From contig OZ025224.1 in assembly GCA_964019055.1 (NCBI GenBank), positions 749,501 through 813,500 on the forward strand: 64,000 bases of DNA, read 5' to 3'. The notes under the pieces are model-generated. The model searched no databases. It was not told the origin of the DNA and saw only the letters and a program-made list of their open reading frames with translations. Below are positions 1-12,500 of the stretch, piece by piece; position 1 is the first letter of the stretch; the number at the start of each line of letters is the position of its first letter. A program made the position numbers and the translations under genes. The stretch comes from Anthopleura xanthogrammica (Eukaryota; Cnidaria; Anthozoa; Actiniaria; Actiniidae).

Positions 1-3000
1 AATCAAAAGAGAAAGAAGGTGAAAAAAGAAGCAAATATGAGATTTATTTTATGTTTTTTTACTCAACAGACACAGATTCACTAGTAACTGTGGCCAACAT
101 GTTCGCCTGGATAATAAACAAATGCTAGCTCGTCGTGTCGCCAGCTATAACCATGGTGTTGTACTCAGTGATGCACCCCTCCTTGACAATGAGTTATTCC
201 AGGTATGCTAGAGTTATTAAGATATTATGAGTAGATAAATGGGGTGATGATAAATGAATAGAGGTTTAACGGCTAACACTTGGAGGTCATGTTGTCTGGT
301 CGTAAATGAAATCATGAATGGATAGATGGATGGATAAGTGGACGGGATAGCATAAGATTGATGAGTGGATGGGATAGCATTGGATGGATGGATGGAATAG
401 TATGGGATGGATGATATGGATGAATGGGATGGATGGATGAGTGGATGGGATAGCATGGGATGGATGAGTGGATGGGATAGCATGGGATGGATGGATAGTG
501 ATGGCCTTTTGTTACATGGAATTTACACTGGTGTCAAAATCTCTAACATCAAAAAATACCATAACCCAATCCTGTGAAGCAAGCACCATTATAATTTCCA
601 TCTCATTCCTTCCAGATTCGTATAACAAAGCTTGATATCCGCTGGTCAGGTTCTCTGATGATCGGCATCACAGACCAGGATCCAGAGTCTCTCAGTCTGC
701 CGTCCATATCTAACTGTATGAAGATATGTCCCTGGATAGTGGTCAATAATGCCGTATATATCAATGGGAACAAGGTTAGTAATATTGGGATTGTCTCCCA
801 GTTCAACACCCAACCCAGTTTGGAGGCATAACACTTATAGAATAACAATTCACTCATGATTAGAAGCTGCACAACTGCTAATACTGCCTTAAAATCCAAT
901 GGAGAAGATTGTGAAATGCGCTATATAAGAACTCCCAACTCATCATTATTGGAGAGAGGAGGAAGCACCGCGTGACGCATGACCAGTGAAGTCCTCACTT
1001 GAGATGTGGGGGGCGGAGGGCTGAGCACCCCCATTTTTTCAGGGTGATTCTGAATCCCCACAAGGGCATCTCTTTTTTTTTTTTTTTTGCTTCGATAACA
1101 GCCCCCCAGTTTTTATGCAGATAACCGCCTATGGTCCTGATTTGTGTTTGATAATTTGAAGGTATTTGAAGGGCTTCAACCAGGGCTGGATCGCCTCCAT
1201 GTTGGAGACTCTGCAGGTTTGATGATCGACAAGGATTCTAGGCTCCACATAGTCATCAACGGTCAGGATCAAGGCGCGGTGGCAGAAGCCTTACCAGCTA
1301 AGCGTCACGTGGTTGTAGATCTTTATGGGTGTTGCCAGGAGGTTTCCATAGTAACACCCGCTGACCAGGAACATTCAAGTTGTGAAGTGAAGGACGAGAA
1401 TAAGACTCCGAAAGGATTAGGTACGTCAGCAACTAACTAGCACTCTTCTCCCATCTCCTCTCCTCCCATCTCATAATGGGGTCCTTGATCTAGAGATTCC
1501 CTCTAATTTTACTTTTCCGGTTCCTTTATAGAAGATCAGAAGAAAGATCCTTGTGATTACAGGCAGCTCTGTGATAGGTTTCGAGCAAGTCTCGCCATAC
1601 CCGGTAAGTTCCTTGGTCCTCTGGTCTCACATTTGGAGAGTCACAGGTATTCCAAACCAGAGTAGGTTTTCTGTGATTCTAAAAAATGCACCGCGCATGA
1701 CACGGTTACGGTACAGAACGAACCAATCACTTTTCTGGAAGGTTTCTTTTCATCCAATCAGAATCAACACTGCTGAAGTGTTTGTGAACACAATTACTTA
1801 GCTTGGGATACCTGTGGAAATTTTAACACGCCTGTCTACTTTTGATATTTTTTTCTAGATGGTTATTTTCATCAAGACTCCAAGCTCAATATATGTTATT
1901 GTCAAGCATGTCATGAGGCGCGCGGAGAAAAACAATATGAGGTCAGCGGTGACCCTGCAAGGAGGTATGCGCAGCCATTAGGATGGTGTCAGTTTGGTCT
2001 TGGGTACGTACTCTTTTGTTTTGATGCTACTAGGATTTTCACAGAGTGCTTGAATTTCACAGTGTGGTTGACGGAAATCGTATTTGTTTGATTTGCAGAC
2101 TTCCACCAAGAATCAAATCATTACAAGTGCTCGAAAAATGGCACGTAGCTTTCTACGGGACACAAATTGGTAAAATTCGAAGAATTCTTGATGTAGGCGA
2201 TCTACCAATGCCAGGTATTTAGAAATAAATTTGCATATTTTGTGTTCAACGTTCTCGTACCCAGAGCTTACATTCCGCAAGAAAACGAAAGGGCCTGGGT
2301 TAACTGTGTGCTGTAGTCTTCTGATAATCATTGGCTAATACGATTTTATAAACCAGTCAAAACCAAGTTAAAACTAGTTATTAAGCTTGTTGCTCACCAA
2401 AAGAATGCGGGATATGGGAACCCTGTTGATGCTGTCCACACCTTTGGAGTCGGTACAAACGGTGCAGCATTGCGCGCAATATTGCAGGCAATGTTACTTC
2501 AGCAACATTGCGTGCAACAAGTTGCGTCGTGTGACATGGCTCGCAACATCGATTGTTTTCAACATTGCGCGCAATATTGCACCATGTGTCCGTAGCTTAA
2601 AAGTATTCTGACTAGTGTAATAGGAATGGGAGTGGAATCGGTGTACGTGCGAAGAAATTCATACATTCTACTATCATCGGAACTAATAAATATTGATTGT
2701 ATGTCAGATGCTGGACGTGAACCTCGCAGAACCAAATCCAACTCGAACAAAGAAAACGATATTCCTCGTTTAATGATATCACCCACTGTGATGTGTGTCA
2801 CGTGCTCAAAGTCTCCTGCGCATCAGTAAGTCAATCGATATTTGATTAATCTGTGTATTAATTAATCGATAATTAATAGCCATGAAACAATTTATCTTGG
2901 GGAAATGTTTATTTATGTATTTTTCATATTTATATTCTCACACATGGTATATATATATATATAAGGTGTGGATCAGACGACAACCTTTCCATGTGATGAA

Positions 3001-4572
3001 TTCATTAAGGCGCGAAAATACGAGCAACAAAATCTTGCAACTTGTCGCGCAATTGTTGCGTTCCAAATTGCAGTCAGGTGTGGATTTTGCTCGTATTACC
3101 ATCCTGTACAACAACACAATTTTGTTGCGCGACTTTGTTGCAGAAGTGGAAGCGCTATGTACTCTCTGCAACAATGAAATTGTTTTGCGCGCGGGATGTT
3201 AATACGAGCAATTTTTGCAATGCAACTTGCAACGTTGCGCGAGAAGTTGCAAGATTTTGTTGCTCGTATTTCCGCGCCTTATAGCGTTGCCGCAATCGTT
3301 GCGAGAAGTAGAATCGATTGCGCAACAATTTCAAGACATGCGCTCGTGTAACATCCCTTGTCGGTGCAACTGCATTGCCCCCTTTTTGATCGCGCAACGA
3401 AATGATGGAGAAATTGCAACACGATATTAGAAGTTTTTTGATACTCAAAGATTTCAGTACATGAAAACTTCGTCGTCTGATCTGATCCAGGCATTTGCTT
3501 TTATTTACATATTTTTCGACCCATTCAACTTTTCTTACACATTTTTTAGTGTAATATTTCTAATAAAATAAATAACTTTCATGGAAAGAGAAGCTAACCT
3601 ACCTTAAAGGTATATTATTTCTTGTTCATTTTTTGAAACTTGTGTTTGTAACACGACTGAATACGAATGGCAATTCATTTGAATGATAAACTCTAACAAT
3701 ACTAACTTTCAAAATATCTAATTATTTTCTAAAAAAATAAGCTTACTAAAGTAGAAAACTATCTAAAAATTTCATTTCCTAAAATATCTATCTCATATTA
3801 AATTATAAAACTATCTAAAAGTTTCCTAAAAATATCAATTTTCTTCTTATTAACAATTAAAGTCGATGAGCGCCCGACTTGAATGCTGGGATTCTGCATG
3901 ATTGCGGTCTGGTTCAAGTCCAGTTTTTACAGTAGATTTATTTTTATACTGGACTGGGATCCAGGGATTACCCAGGACATTAAATGTCTTAAAGCTAGTT
4001 TCTTTTCTATGAACAGGAAATCCTGGGGGGGGGGGGGGGGGGGGAGAGATCCCTAAGGGTTGCTCTAAGAGCGAGACGGGCGCAAAAGCGGGGTGGGAAG
4101 TTGTTAAACTATCTGTCTAGGGAAAGCTCAGCTTGGGCCCAGTTCTAATCGATCTTCTCATGAACCGAACGCATTGAAAACAATGAATAATAAGGCGGTC
4201 TTCCTTGATGTCAATATGTACGGCTCATGAGAAGATCGACGTTTAAACTGGCCCTTAGTCCCCCTCCCACACAGAAAGCCCATTTATAACAATTATTTAC
4301 AATGAATGACGTCATAATTCTAACTGATGCGTTGTTATGTCGTCATTAGATACCGTGATGTAACAACAGGCAAATCGTACTCGGCTCAAGTTGCGTTTCG
4401 GGTCTGTGTGAGGCCTGGGTCGTATAGTACAGGGCAAGCTTCCTCCTGCTGTACAGATACAAATGAAACATTATCTGATCACAATCTTGGTACACAAGAC
4501 TTGGAATGGTATTTGAATGAAAAGGGGCTGGTGGTGCTAACATCGCTGCTTATCAAGATAGAACCCACCTAA
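1..4572 (+). CDS. NEURL4: Neuralized-like protein 4 (NEURL4-type), 3' part: last NHR domain and C-terminal region
   Basis: Partial gene, 5' end outside the window. Exons with consistent GT/AG sites and phases: 70-202, 616-774, 1162-1420, 1532-1603, 1859-2003, 2099-2215, 2708-2825, 4350-4572 (stop TAA). The first three exons encode a Neuralized homology repeat: [52 protein letters not shown] and [11 protein letters not shown] are typical NHR signatures. The next five encode the C-terminal region I associate with NEURL4, including [14 protein letters not shown], a four-Cys stretch (CYCQACHE), [19 protein letters not shown], and [12 protein letters not shown]...LEWYLNEKG just before the stop. 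The WHVAFYGT motif is loosely reminiscent of an ADP-ribosyltransferase-type H-x-G-T strand; that is speculation. Vertebrate NEURL4 carries several NHR domains, binds HERC2 and acts at the centriole on CP110. Converges on dishevelled about 2 kb downstream. Confidence 0.8.
203..615 (+). repeat. GGAT/GATG-rich minisatellite in a NEURL4 intron
   Basis: Between about 305 and 500 the intron is an imperfect tandem array built on GATGGATG and GATGGGATAGCAT units. Open frames across it are repeat artefacts rich in His, Pro and Ser. Confidence 0.7.
2454..2600. mobile_element. Short inverted-repeat element (GCAATATTGCGCGC type)
   Basis: Two inverted arms rich in GCGCGCAATATTGC (about 2465-2492 and 2568-2590) flank a short spacer of GCAACA units inside a NEURL4 intron. 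The palindromic layout suggests a non-autonomous foldback element. No target-site duplication was confirmed. Confidence 0.4.
2969..3489. mobile_element. Foldback/MITE-like element with GGATCAGACGAC termini and nested inverted repeat
   Basis: The left end reads TGGATCAGACGACAACCTTT and the right end is its approximate reverse complement (CGTCGTCTGATCTGATCCA). Inside, an arm with ATACGAGCAACAAAATCTTG (about 3008-3040) is repeated in inverse orientation at about 3245-3283. The interior is dominated by GCAACA/TTGTTGC and GCGCAA. Several overlapping frames stay open on both strands only because of this palindrome. It lies in the last NEURL4 intron. Confidence 0.6.
4135..4254. mobile_element. Small MITE-like element, GGGCC termini
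   Basis: About 120 bp. The left arm GGGCCCAGTTCTAATCGATC continues CTTCTCATGA; the right arm reads TCATGAGAAGATCGAC then GTTTAAACTGGCCC, an approximate reverse complement over about 30 bp. No coding capacity. Confidence 0.55.
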
Positions 4573-6573
4573 AAATATTTTTCTTAATTATACTGTTAAG
4601 AATTTATGTGCGGCAATTGGTAGTGATAAATCATAAGTAGATCTCTCTGTTTATCTATTTCTCGAATTTACTATTGAATATTGAAAGAAAAAGACAAAAC
4701 AATCTAAGTTTTAAAATTATAAGAAAAGCTGGTAAACTATTATTAAGGTAGGTTAGACCTACTTAGCGCTAGGTTACATTTGGAATATTGGAGTAAATGG
4801 GATTCAGAAAGTTTCCCATTTATTTGACACTTTAAGAATTTTTTTCAGAAAAACAAAACAGAGTCATTCGTTCCTCAGCGGAGAACCCAAGCACCATGGG
4901 CTCTAGGAACGAGAATTCAGGAACATACATGCATGCTCCGACAACACTGAAATAATTATGTTAAATGTTTAAGTTTTATTATTTTCTAAATAAAAATATT
5001 TGCACATTCACGACGTTTATGAATCTCAAATTTGGTTTGCCGGTTCTTTTGCCCATGCGTTTGGTTTTTTTTTTTTTTTCCTGCTCGCTAATTTTATCTT
5101 GTATCATAGGTGACCAAGCCTATTATTATAGGCCTGGTTGCCTTTCAATATGGCTTCCAAATAACAAAGCTCTGTGGTTGGACATTCTTAACCATTAATA
5201 CCTGTGGAGGATATAGCAATGTAGAAACTTTTTTCTAAGATCCTTCTTGGAAAAAAACGGTTTCGAAGTAAATCGAAGGCAGTTTTCTATCTCACAAGAT
5301 TGTATAAAAGCAATCAAAATCCTCCCCGATCTAAAACAATAGAACAGTTTTTCTAACAATTTATTAAGTTTTTTTACACTTGCTTTCACTTTTTGACAAT
5401 ATATCTGACAGTACCATAAAGTATTTCAAATTTACAAATTACAACGTACACTTACGTGACCAAAATGTATTTCTTCCAATTCCTTTTTTTTCAAATTCCT
5501 ACATAGGTTAAGATTAAAATTTAAAACTTAAGACTTTAAAAATAAAAATGTACAAAACAGGGCAAAGTATTACATTCAAACAAGTGTAAGAATGAAATGC
5601 TCTCTTATGCGGACATACATTAATACACTTGGTAAGGTTAATGGTGATAATGGCCACGGTCTACTTCAGATACAATATATTCGTACTTTATACTATACAC
5701 GATATTCCTTCTCTATATCTACATATCGTAGGGTTCCCCTAACTATGACGTCACTACCACATGACACGCATCCTGATGCATTCTGGGTCAGATGATTTCA
5801 TAGCATTCTCTACAAGCAAAGTGTGGCTAAACGGACGGACATAGTCTAGTAAGATCAGCCACTTACTTAAACCGATACAATTGAACAGCGGATTTCGTGT
5901 GAGTTCGAATCGTATGCAAGTGACTTTGAAATGGATTTCCAATGAACCAATCATAACGCGAGAAAAAGTGCGCTATCCAATCAGATTATGGAAGCCATTT
6001 TAGATAATTTTCAAGTGGCTTTCTCACTGTATTTAATTAAAAGCGAGAAAACGTGCGCGATCCAGCCATCTCAGAGTCACTTTAACGTAAGATCCAACTG
6101 CTACGAAGCCTGTGCTAACTACTTGTACATGAACTCATTGAATAGCACTCTGGTTCTATTTACATTGCCTATAATAAAAATATTCAAAACAAATGTCTGT
6201 TTGCTCAATGCAATAATAATACTCAGCGCAATAAGAACTCAAATAAACTTAAATTGAAAATATTGATATTTTCCAGCGTTTTGTTGCTGTCTCTTGTCGT
6301 AGTCCCAAACGGCTAACTTTACCACGCCTGGGCTAATGATTATTCTATCCATACGAATATCCATCCGTACCATCCATTTTGATGATTCCATCTTATACCT
6401 ATTGTACTACATCGTACGCATTCCCTCTTCAATTTTCTATTAGTAACTGTTTATTGGGTCGGCGCGGAGGCAGTACCCAGTAGCGAGACTTTTCTTGAAC
6501 TCTGCTGAGGTCAGCTTTCGAGTGAAGTAGACTCACGAAGTAATCTGTAAATATTCACTAGCTTTGTGCATCG
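4573..6573. other. Intergenic region between NEURL4 and dishevelled 3' ends
   Basis: Convergent intergenic space holding both 3'UTRs. A possible NEURL4 polyadenylation signal is AATAAA at 4989-4994. A minus-strand AATAAA (TTTATT on plus, 6450-6455) lies about 120 bp beyond the dishevelled stop. A degenerate CCAATCA/GCGC/GGCTTT inverted-repeat element covers about 5925-6090. No further gene is seen. Confidence 0.5.
6450..6455 (-). promoter_or_regulatory. Candidate polyadenylation signal of dishevelled
   Basis: TTTATT on the plus strand gives AATAAA on the coding strand, about 120 nt after the TGA stop. Confidence 0.4.
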
Positions 6574-9471
6574 TCACATTACATCCACAAAGTATTCACA
6601 AGGATTTGTCATGGCCATTCGAAAACTGTTCCTGCTTGAAGCAACGCTCTCAGGTACTTGATCTAAAGGGCGTGGTGCAGCGGGTACTAATGGAGGTGCA
6701 GTAACTTCACTTCGAACACTTTGACAACTACCCTTTCCCTTGCTGCTACCACTGCGGTCACTGCTACTGCCGCTGCTTCTGTGATCATCGCCTTGACGAT
6801 CTCGTTCACTACCGCGTTTTGAGCTTCCACTTCCGCTATGCGGACTCTGACTTCCACTGTGTGCGCTTGTGCCACTATAGAAAGAATGAGCGTAGGCTAC
6901 ATTCTTGGGGTCAGTAGGCATCGGTGGTGGGTATGATGGCATTTGGTGGTAGCCATAAGCAGGAGGTCCTCCTGTCATCCATGGGATAGCTTGTTGTTGT
7001 GGGGGGAGGGGACCCAGGGTATCCTGGTCACCCTCATGCTCATGTTCTGTCAAACTCAATGCTGCCATGTCTGTAATAACAAACGTTTGGATTAAATTAC
7101 AAATCACCCACAAGGAAGGAAGGAAGCACAAGATGACTGAATGACACTTTAGAACAATGATTATGTATGGACAAGATGAAGGGAGGTTAGAGTATACAGT
7201 AAGGCTAATTTCCAAGGAAGAAGTTCATCTCAAGAACTCCCGAACACAAGATGAGGAGGGGTATCAACCTCAACAAAGCATCCGTCTCCCCTCCCCCAAA
7301 AAAACCCTACATGCGTGTTACAAATAAATTGCCATTGAAAACGCAGTTCAAAGAAATCCTATACCCCTTGGACATGCTAGGACATGCTAGGACCCTATGA
7401 ACTTCTTCCTCTCAAAGAGCCCAATAAATGCACAAAGATTCAAATTATCAGTCGAAATACTAAGAAAACAGGCACAGATTAGAGTAGATTGCGTATGAGT
7501 GTGAAATTGTCACTAGGAATTTAGCTTACCATATTAAAGTGCAAGGTAACGCGATCTCCCAATCAGACAGACGAGTCACGGTGCGATATGTCACGACACC
7601 TACACGGAAGTTGTTGTACCGAAGTTTTTTTCGCACTCACACGAAATCTACTCGTACTAACACAACTCTTAAAAGTGCTAAAATTTGACTGGATAAAAAA
7701 AGTTTTTCAAAATAAGAAAATCGACTTGTAGTTTCAGTGCGAGCCTCACGAAAATGCGTTTCGGGCCGGTTTTAGTTGTTTTGGAATCAGATATCAAAGT
7801 TCATTGCTACTGCTGGGTTCCTCCACAAGTATTAATGGTCTATTGTAAGCACTGTAGTGTATATCTCAGTCATAATATGTATGGTACACAGTAAGGGACT
7901 TACTTCCACAGAGATCTCCAAACACATAGTAACACTGCTCAGAAAAGGTTATTTTATTCACTGTATGTCGGATATATCCAGCCTGGAATGAAAACACACA
8001 CCAAGATTAGAACACATTTCCTGTGAGGGGGAAGATTTATACCGCAATAATGTCAGTCGCCGAGATGTCGCCGTGTCGCTAAATAAAACTGTTTCAAAAA
8101 AGATAAAGGAAACAGGACATGCTGTGTCGGATAAGCGGATAGTGGGATAAAACAGCATGAGGGAAAACGTGCGGGACTGGAGGGGGAAATTAATGAGGTA
8201 ATTAGAAACAACAAACGAATCGAGACGCGACAAATGTTTTTTCGGTACTTGGTCAAGGACAAACTAGAGCCAAAATGTTATGAGGTCAACAAGACATCGT
8301 AGTTTTAATGTGCCCCTTGATTCTTTGTTGTTGTTGTTGTTGTTGTTGTTGATGCTGTGTTTTTTGTTTTGTTTTTGTTTGTTTGTTTCAACAAAAGATG
8401 ATGTAGCAAACAAGCAGCATTCTGGTCTAGCTTGGGTAAACATCTCGTTTCTCATGCCTTACAATGTGTTAATTGTGACGAAGATAGACCAGAATGCAAC
8501 TTCTTTATGAAACTCGCAAAAAGTCTGTAATGTACGTGCTGTAAGGGAATACCATAAGTTCCCCACTAATACAAAATCCACTCAGTGGTTAGAGAAAGAA
8601 TGTCTGCAAGGGCGGATCCAGGAAGACTTAAATGCGGAAGTGGGAAAGCATTTTAAACAACAATTATACCTTTAACAAGTTACAAGCATATTTCCTTGCT
8701 TCTCTTCTGTCAGAGAACCCTTCAACGCGTGAATACAGCCAATCTACTACATCCGAACCTGTGAAACAAAGTAAAAACAGTACAAATCAACAACTAATTC
8801 AACTACACGTTTGATGTCCGTAGCTTCTTTCGAATTTCGCTTATATTCCTCAATACTGACATTAGCGCACTTTGGGACCTTCCTTCTATCAAAGCGGCTC
8901 TATTTCAGTAAAGCGTTCAAGTGTTTATGTACACAGAATACAGAAGTATTCTGAAGAATACAGAAGTTGAGCCAAATGTGAGCGGGCCACGAAGGGTTGA
9001 ACCACCAATTAGTCCCACACTTTGAGATAACTGCGCACAACTAAGACACTATCATTCCTATTAAAAACAGAACCCCTTGCTATTAAATTTGGAAACCACA
9101 CATCATAGAAACTTCGAGCTTGTAAAACCTTTTCTAGTGTTTCTTCCGCACTGACATAAATCACGACGATGGTTGAGGTATACTTGGTTGAGCCTTACCT
9201 ATAAAAGCGTTAGGGATAGTAATTTTGAGCCACATCCTGTCCCGTATATCAAGACCAGAGTCTGGAGCTGCCATCGCTTTAACAACTGTGACCATATCTG
9301 TGTTCAATGTGAGCGGTTCTCCTTCTCCTAATTCAGTGTATCCTGCTAGCAAAAAGTAGGTATTACAGACATGAAAGGATATTATTAGTTTATCAGTTTA
9401 TCATTATGGACGATGAACGATTACAATATTAGCATAATGTCATTATGTTGGTGGTAATGATGATGAAAATA

Positions 9472-9569
<98 letters not shown>

Positions 9570-12500
9570 GGTGATGGTGATGATGATGATCGAGATGGAT
9601 GATGATGATGACAATGATTATGATGACAATGATGGTGATGATGATGGTGATCGAGATGGATGATGATGATGATGACAATGATGGTGATGATGATGACAAT
9701 GATTATGATGACAATGATGATGATGATGATGATGATAATGATGATGACAATGATGATGATGACAATGATGATGATAATGATGGTGATGATGATGGTGATC
9801 GAGATGGATGATGATGATGATGACAATGATGATGATGACAATGATGGTGATGATGATGATGATGATAACGATGTGGATGATGCGGAGGAGGATAATAATT
9901 AATGTTTAATGATTAAGCTGAAATTTACTTGACGAGCTCTAATGTGCGCAAAGCATTGTTGTTTAAAGCAAATGTTTCTGTTTCATTTCACTAAAGTTAA
10001 TTTTCAGCAAAACTGTAAATACGAGAGTGCGCAATGTAAAAATAATACTATCTCACAGGAATTTATTTGTTTTACCAAACATTTACAGTGATTACAGAAA
10101 TATTTAATTTTCCATAGCAATCTAAAAGGGTGTTGGCTTCTGTGTTTTTATGGTATGCGCAAACGTTTTTATTAGGAACCAAAGGTTTTTTTTAAAAGAA
10201 TGTTTGTATGAACCCGTCCCATTAGTAGTAACACTACACCGTTTAAGGTTCAAAAGCAATGACATGCGCGAGCCACGCCAAAGTAAATGTTGTCTCTGTC
10301 ATCACAAGAAAGGTGTCACATCAACGGTAATAAAATTAAAATGATCCTAATTGTTAAATGCCCTTGTAAATTGGCTAAAGGGCAGAACCTACTGCCTCAG
10401 AGAACCTATACTGGTTAATATCGGCGCGCCTCAGCTGAGAACCTATACTGGTTAATATCGGCGCGCCTCAGAGAACCTATACTGGTTCATATCGGCTCGC
10501 CTCAGAGAACCTATGCGGATTAATATCGGCTCGTATACATAACTATGCAATATCACCGATCATACTTCCCATTTGTTATATTGTACTTTTAGCACCGCTA
10601 ACTAGGGTAGCGGAGAAAAACCCTGGAGTTCAGAAGACACGCCTAAAAGCTATCTAAAGTCTTCTAAAGCCTGTACTCAGAAAGCACTCAACCTGGTGCT
10701 CCTCAGTCACGCCAACCAGTCTGTTCACTCGGATAACTAAATATAATAACCAATGATTTGCAGGCTGCTTGGCAGACAGCTTTATTAAAACAGTTGAATG
10801 CATATTGAGCTTCAAAAGCCAAGAGAGAGAGATAAGAGGTCGCACTACTCTGATAATGTCTATACATGACGAATGGCTAATGGAATCGTCAGGATTTTTT
10901 CACTTATCCTACTTATAGGAATCCCATCTTCAGCCACTAATGAAGTGAATTAAACCCGATGTCAATAGATCAGTATAAAGAATGTATACATCGATCTGTC
11001 TGGAGTAGATTATCACACAGACCTAAATTGGATTACGTTCATCCTGGGGTTCTTTTCTATTTTCTATTTGGATATTCAGTGGTAGGTTGTCTCAACGAGG
11101 TTTATTAATAATAGCGCGATGTTTTCCCATTTAAAACATAATTCTCTTGTATGCTATTTCGTCCAAAGGATATTTATGTAGATATGTTTCGAACAAAAAT
11201 ATCGTCTTGCGAACAAGATGTTCGAAATGCTCAAGCATTACACCCCAAGGAAATGATTAAAGTCTGCAAAACGCGCCATAATTTATTTAGTCAGTTCGGT
11301 CGTGCCAATAATCTTTCTTGCCAGGCTGTAGTCGGTTTTACTTTACTATCAAGAAATTGTACCCGTACGTGATAACATATGTATCCATTGTTTATCCCTG
11401 CGGTGAATAAGGGACCATTTATCATATTCACTTCATCCACCCTATGGAATTTCTCAACGCTTTCTTTGATGAAAGCATTCAAGTCAAGTCATGAAAGTGT
11501 AGGATGATTTTCACGGATTAGGGATATTATCACAGCAAGTCAGTTATATCATATTACAGAAGATACCGTGTGGTGAGGGTTGACCCATCGATTATCGGTC
11601 AATTGTTGGTTATCATAATACGGTTTTACAGAGAACACCGCGATGCGCGTAGGATGATTGATTGCTACTGAAGTATCAAGTGGGAAATAGGACTGGGTTG
11701 GTTTGTTTATCCAGATGTGCATGTGGTCCCGGTCTGCACATGTTAAAGGAACTACGCCCTTGACATTCCGATCTATTATTTACAAGTATGCAGATAATAA
11801 CGTGATGTGCGCAATGCCTACATTTAACCAATTAGTGCATGTTTTGCCCGTCAAATGTTCAGGAAGCGAATAATTTCCATTATTTCTAATTTCAACAAAC
11901 CGTCATTATGAGAATCCCCATGATAAATAAAACGAACCCTCTAGGCTGAGGATTTTTAAATAACAATGCTTTGCGCGCGCAGTTCTTTAAGTACATAATA
12001 GAATAAGGACTATGGCTGTCCATGTGATGGGGCACTCACTGTCTGATTCCGGTAACGAGCTTGTCATTGATGAACTTGTCGATGTCATCGTGCTCAGTGA
12101 TTGACTGTTGGGGGGTTTGCCATATTGAGCTACTTGTTGAGCAGCGAATTCTATAGCAAAGAAACCACATGAAAGTTAGACATGAGACTGATGGGAATCA
12201 AGCTACTGCCTGACCTACAAAAGTGGAAATATCTTATGCCCTTTGAGCTTATATACAGGAAAAATGGAGAAAATGGAATACGGCAGAAATGTCGCCATAC
12301 AATATTTATGATTGAAATGAACTGGTAATCAAAGGCATGATGATTTAAATTTAAATATTCAGACAAATTCAACGTCATACTCTTCCAGAACTTCAGCCAT
12401 GCTATATAATTGGAAGTTAGCCGACATGTGAATTAAATTACCCATCATCAAGTCTGGCAGTATAGAAACAAAAGATCACGCTTAATTCTAAGACAGGTAA

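Larger units (their letters stand above)
2826..4349. other. Last NEURL4 intron (about 1.5 kb)
   Basis: Non-coding. Holds the foldback element at 2969-3489, an AT-rich stretch at 3500-3860, a possible tRNA-derived fragment near 3865-3935 (contains GGTTCAAGTCC, resembling a pol III B box), a poly-G run at about 4025-4044 and a small inverted-repeat element at 4135-4254. Confidence 0.6.
9343..12039. other. Large dishevelled intron
   Basis: Non-coding apart from the ATG microsatellite and the 34-bp tandem array. The rest is AT-rich unique-looking sequence in which I see no gene. Confidence 0.6.

Noticed and set aside
2882..3448. Several overlapping open frames on both strands
   Set aside because: Created by the palindromic foldback element; the same peptide appears in both orientations and none joins the NEURL4 splice pattern.
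3865..3935. tRNA gene
   Set aside because: Has a B-box-like GGTTCAAGTCC, but I cannot fold a convincing cloverleaf or find an A box; at best a tRNA-derived fragment.
7071..7215. Upstream extension of the last dishevelled exon as an independent 213-aa protein
   Set aside because: A strong acceptor at 7071 continues the DEP exon in phase and the tail ends in the Dvl signature EYFVDVM; the extension is intron.
9421..9902. Poly-His, poly-Met, poly-Asp and poly-Ser frames
   Set aside because: Translation of a trinucleotide microsatellite in an intron.
10397..10530. CRISPR-like regular repeat
   Set aside because: The units are directly adjacent with no distinct spacers, in a eukaryotic intron.
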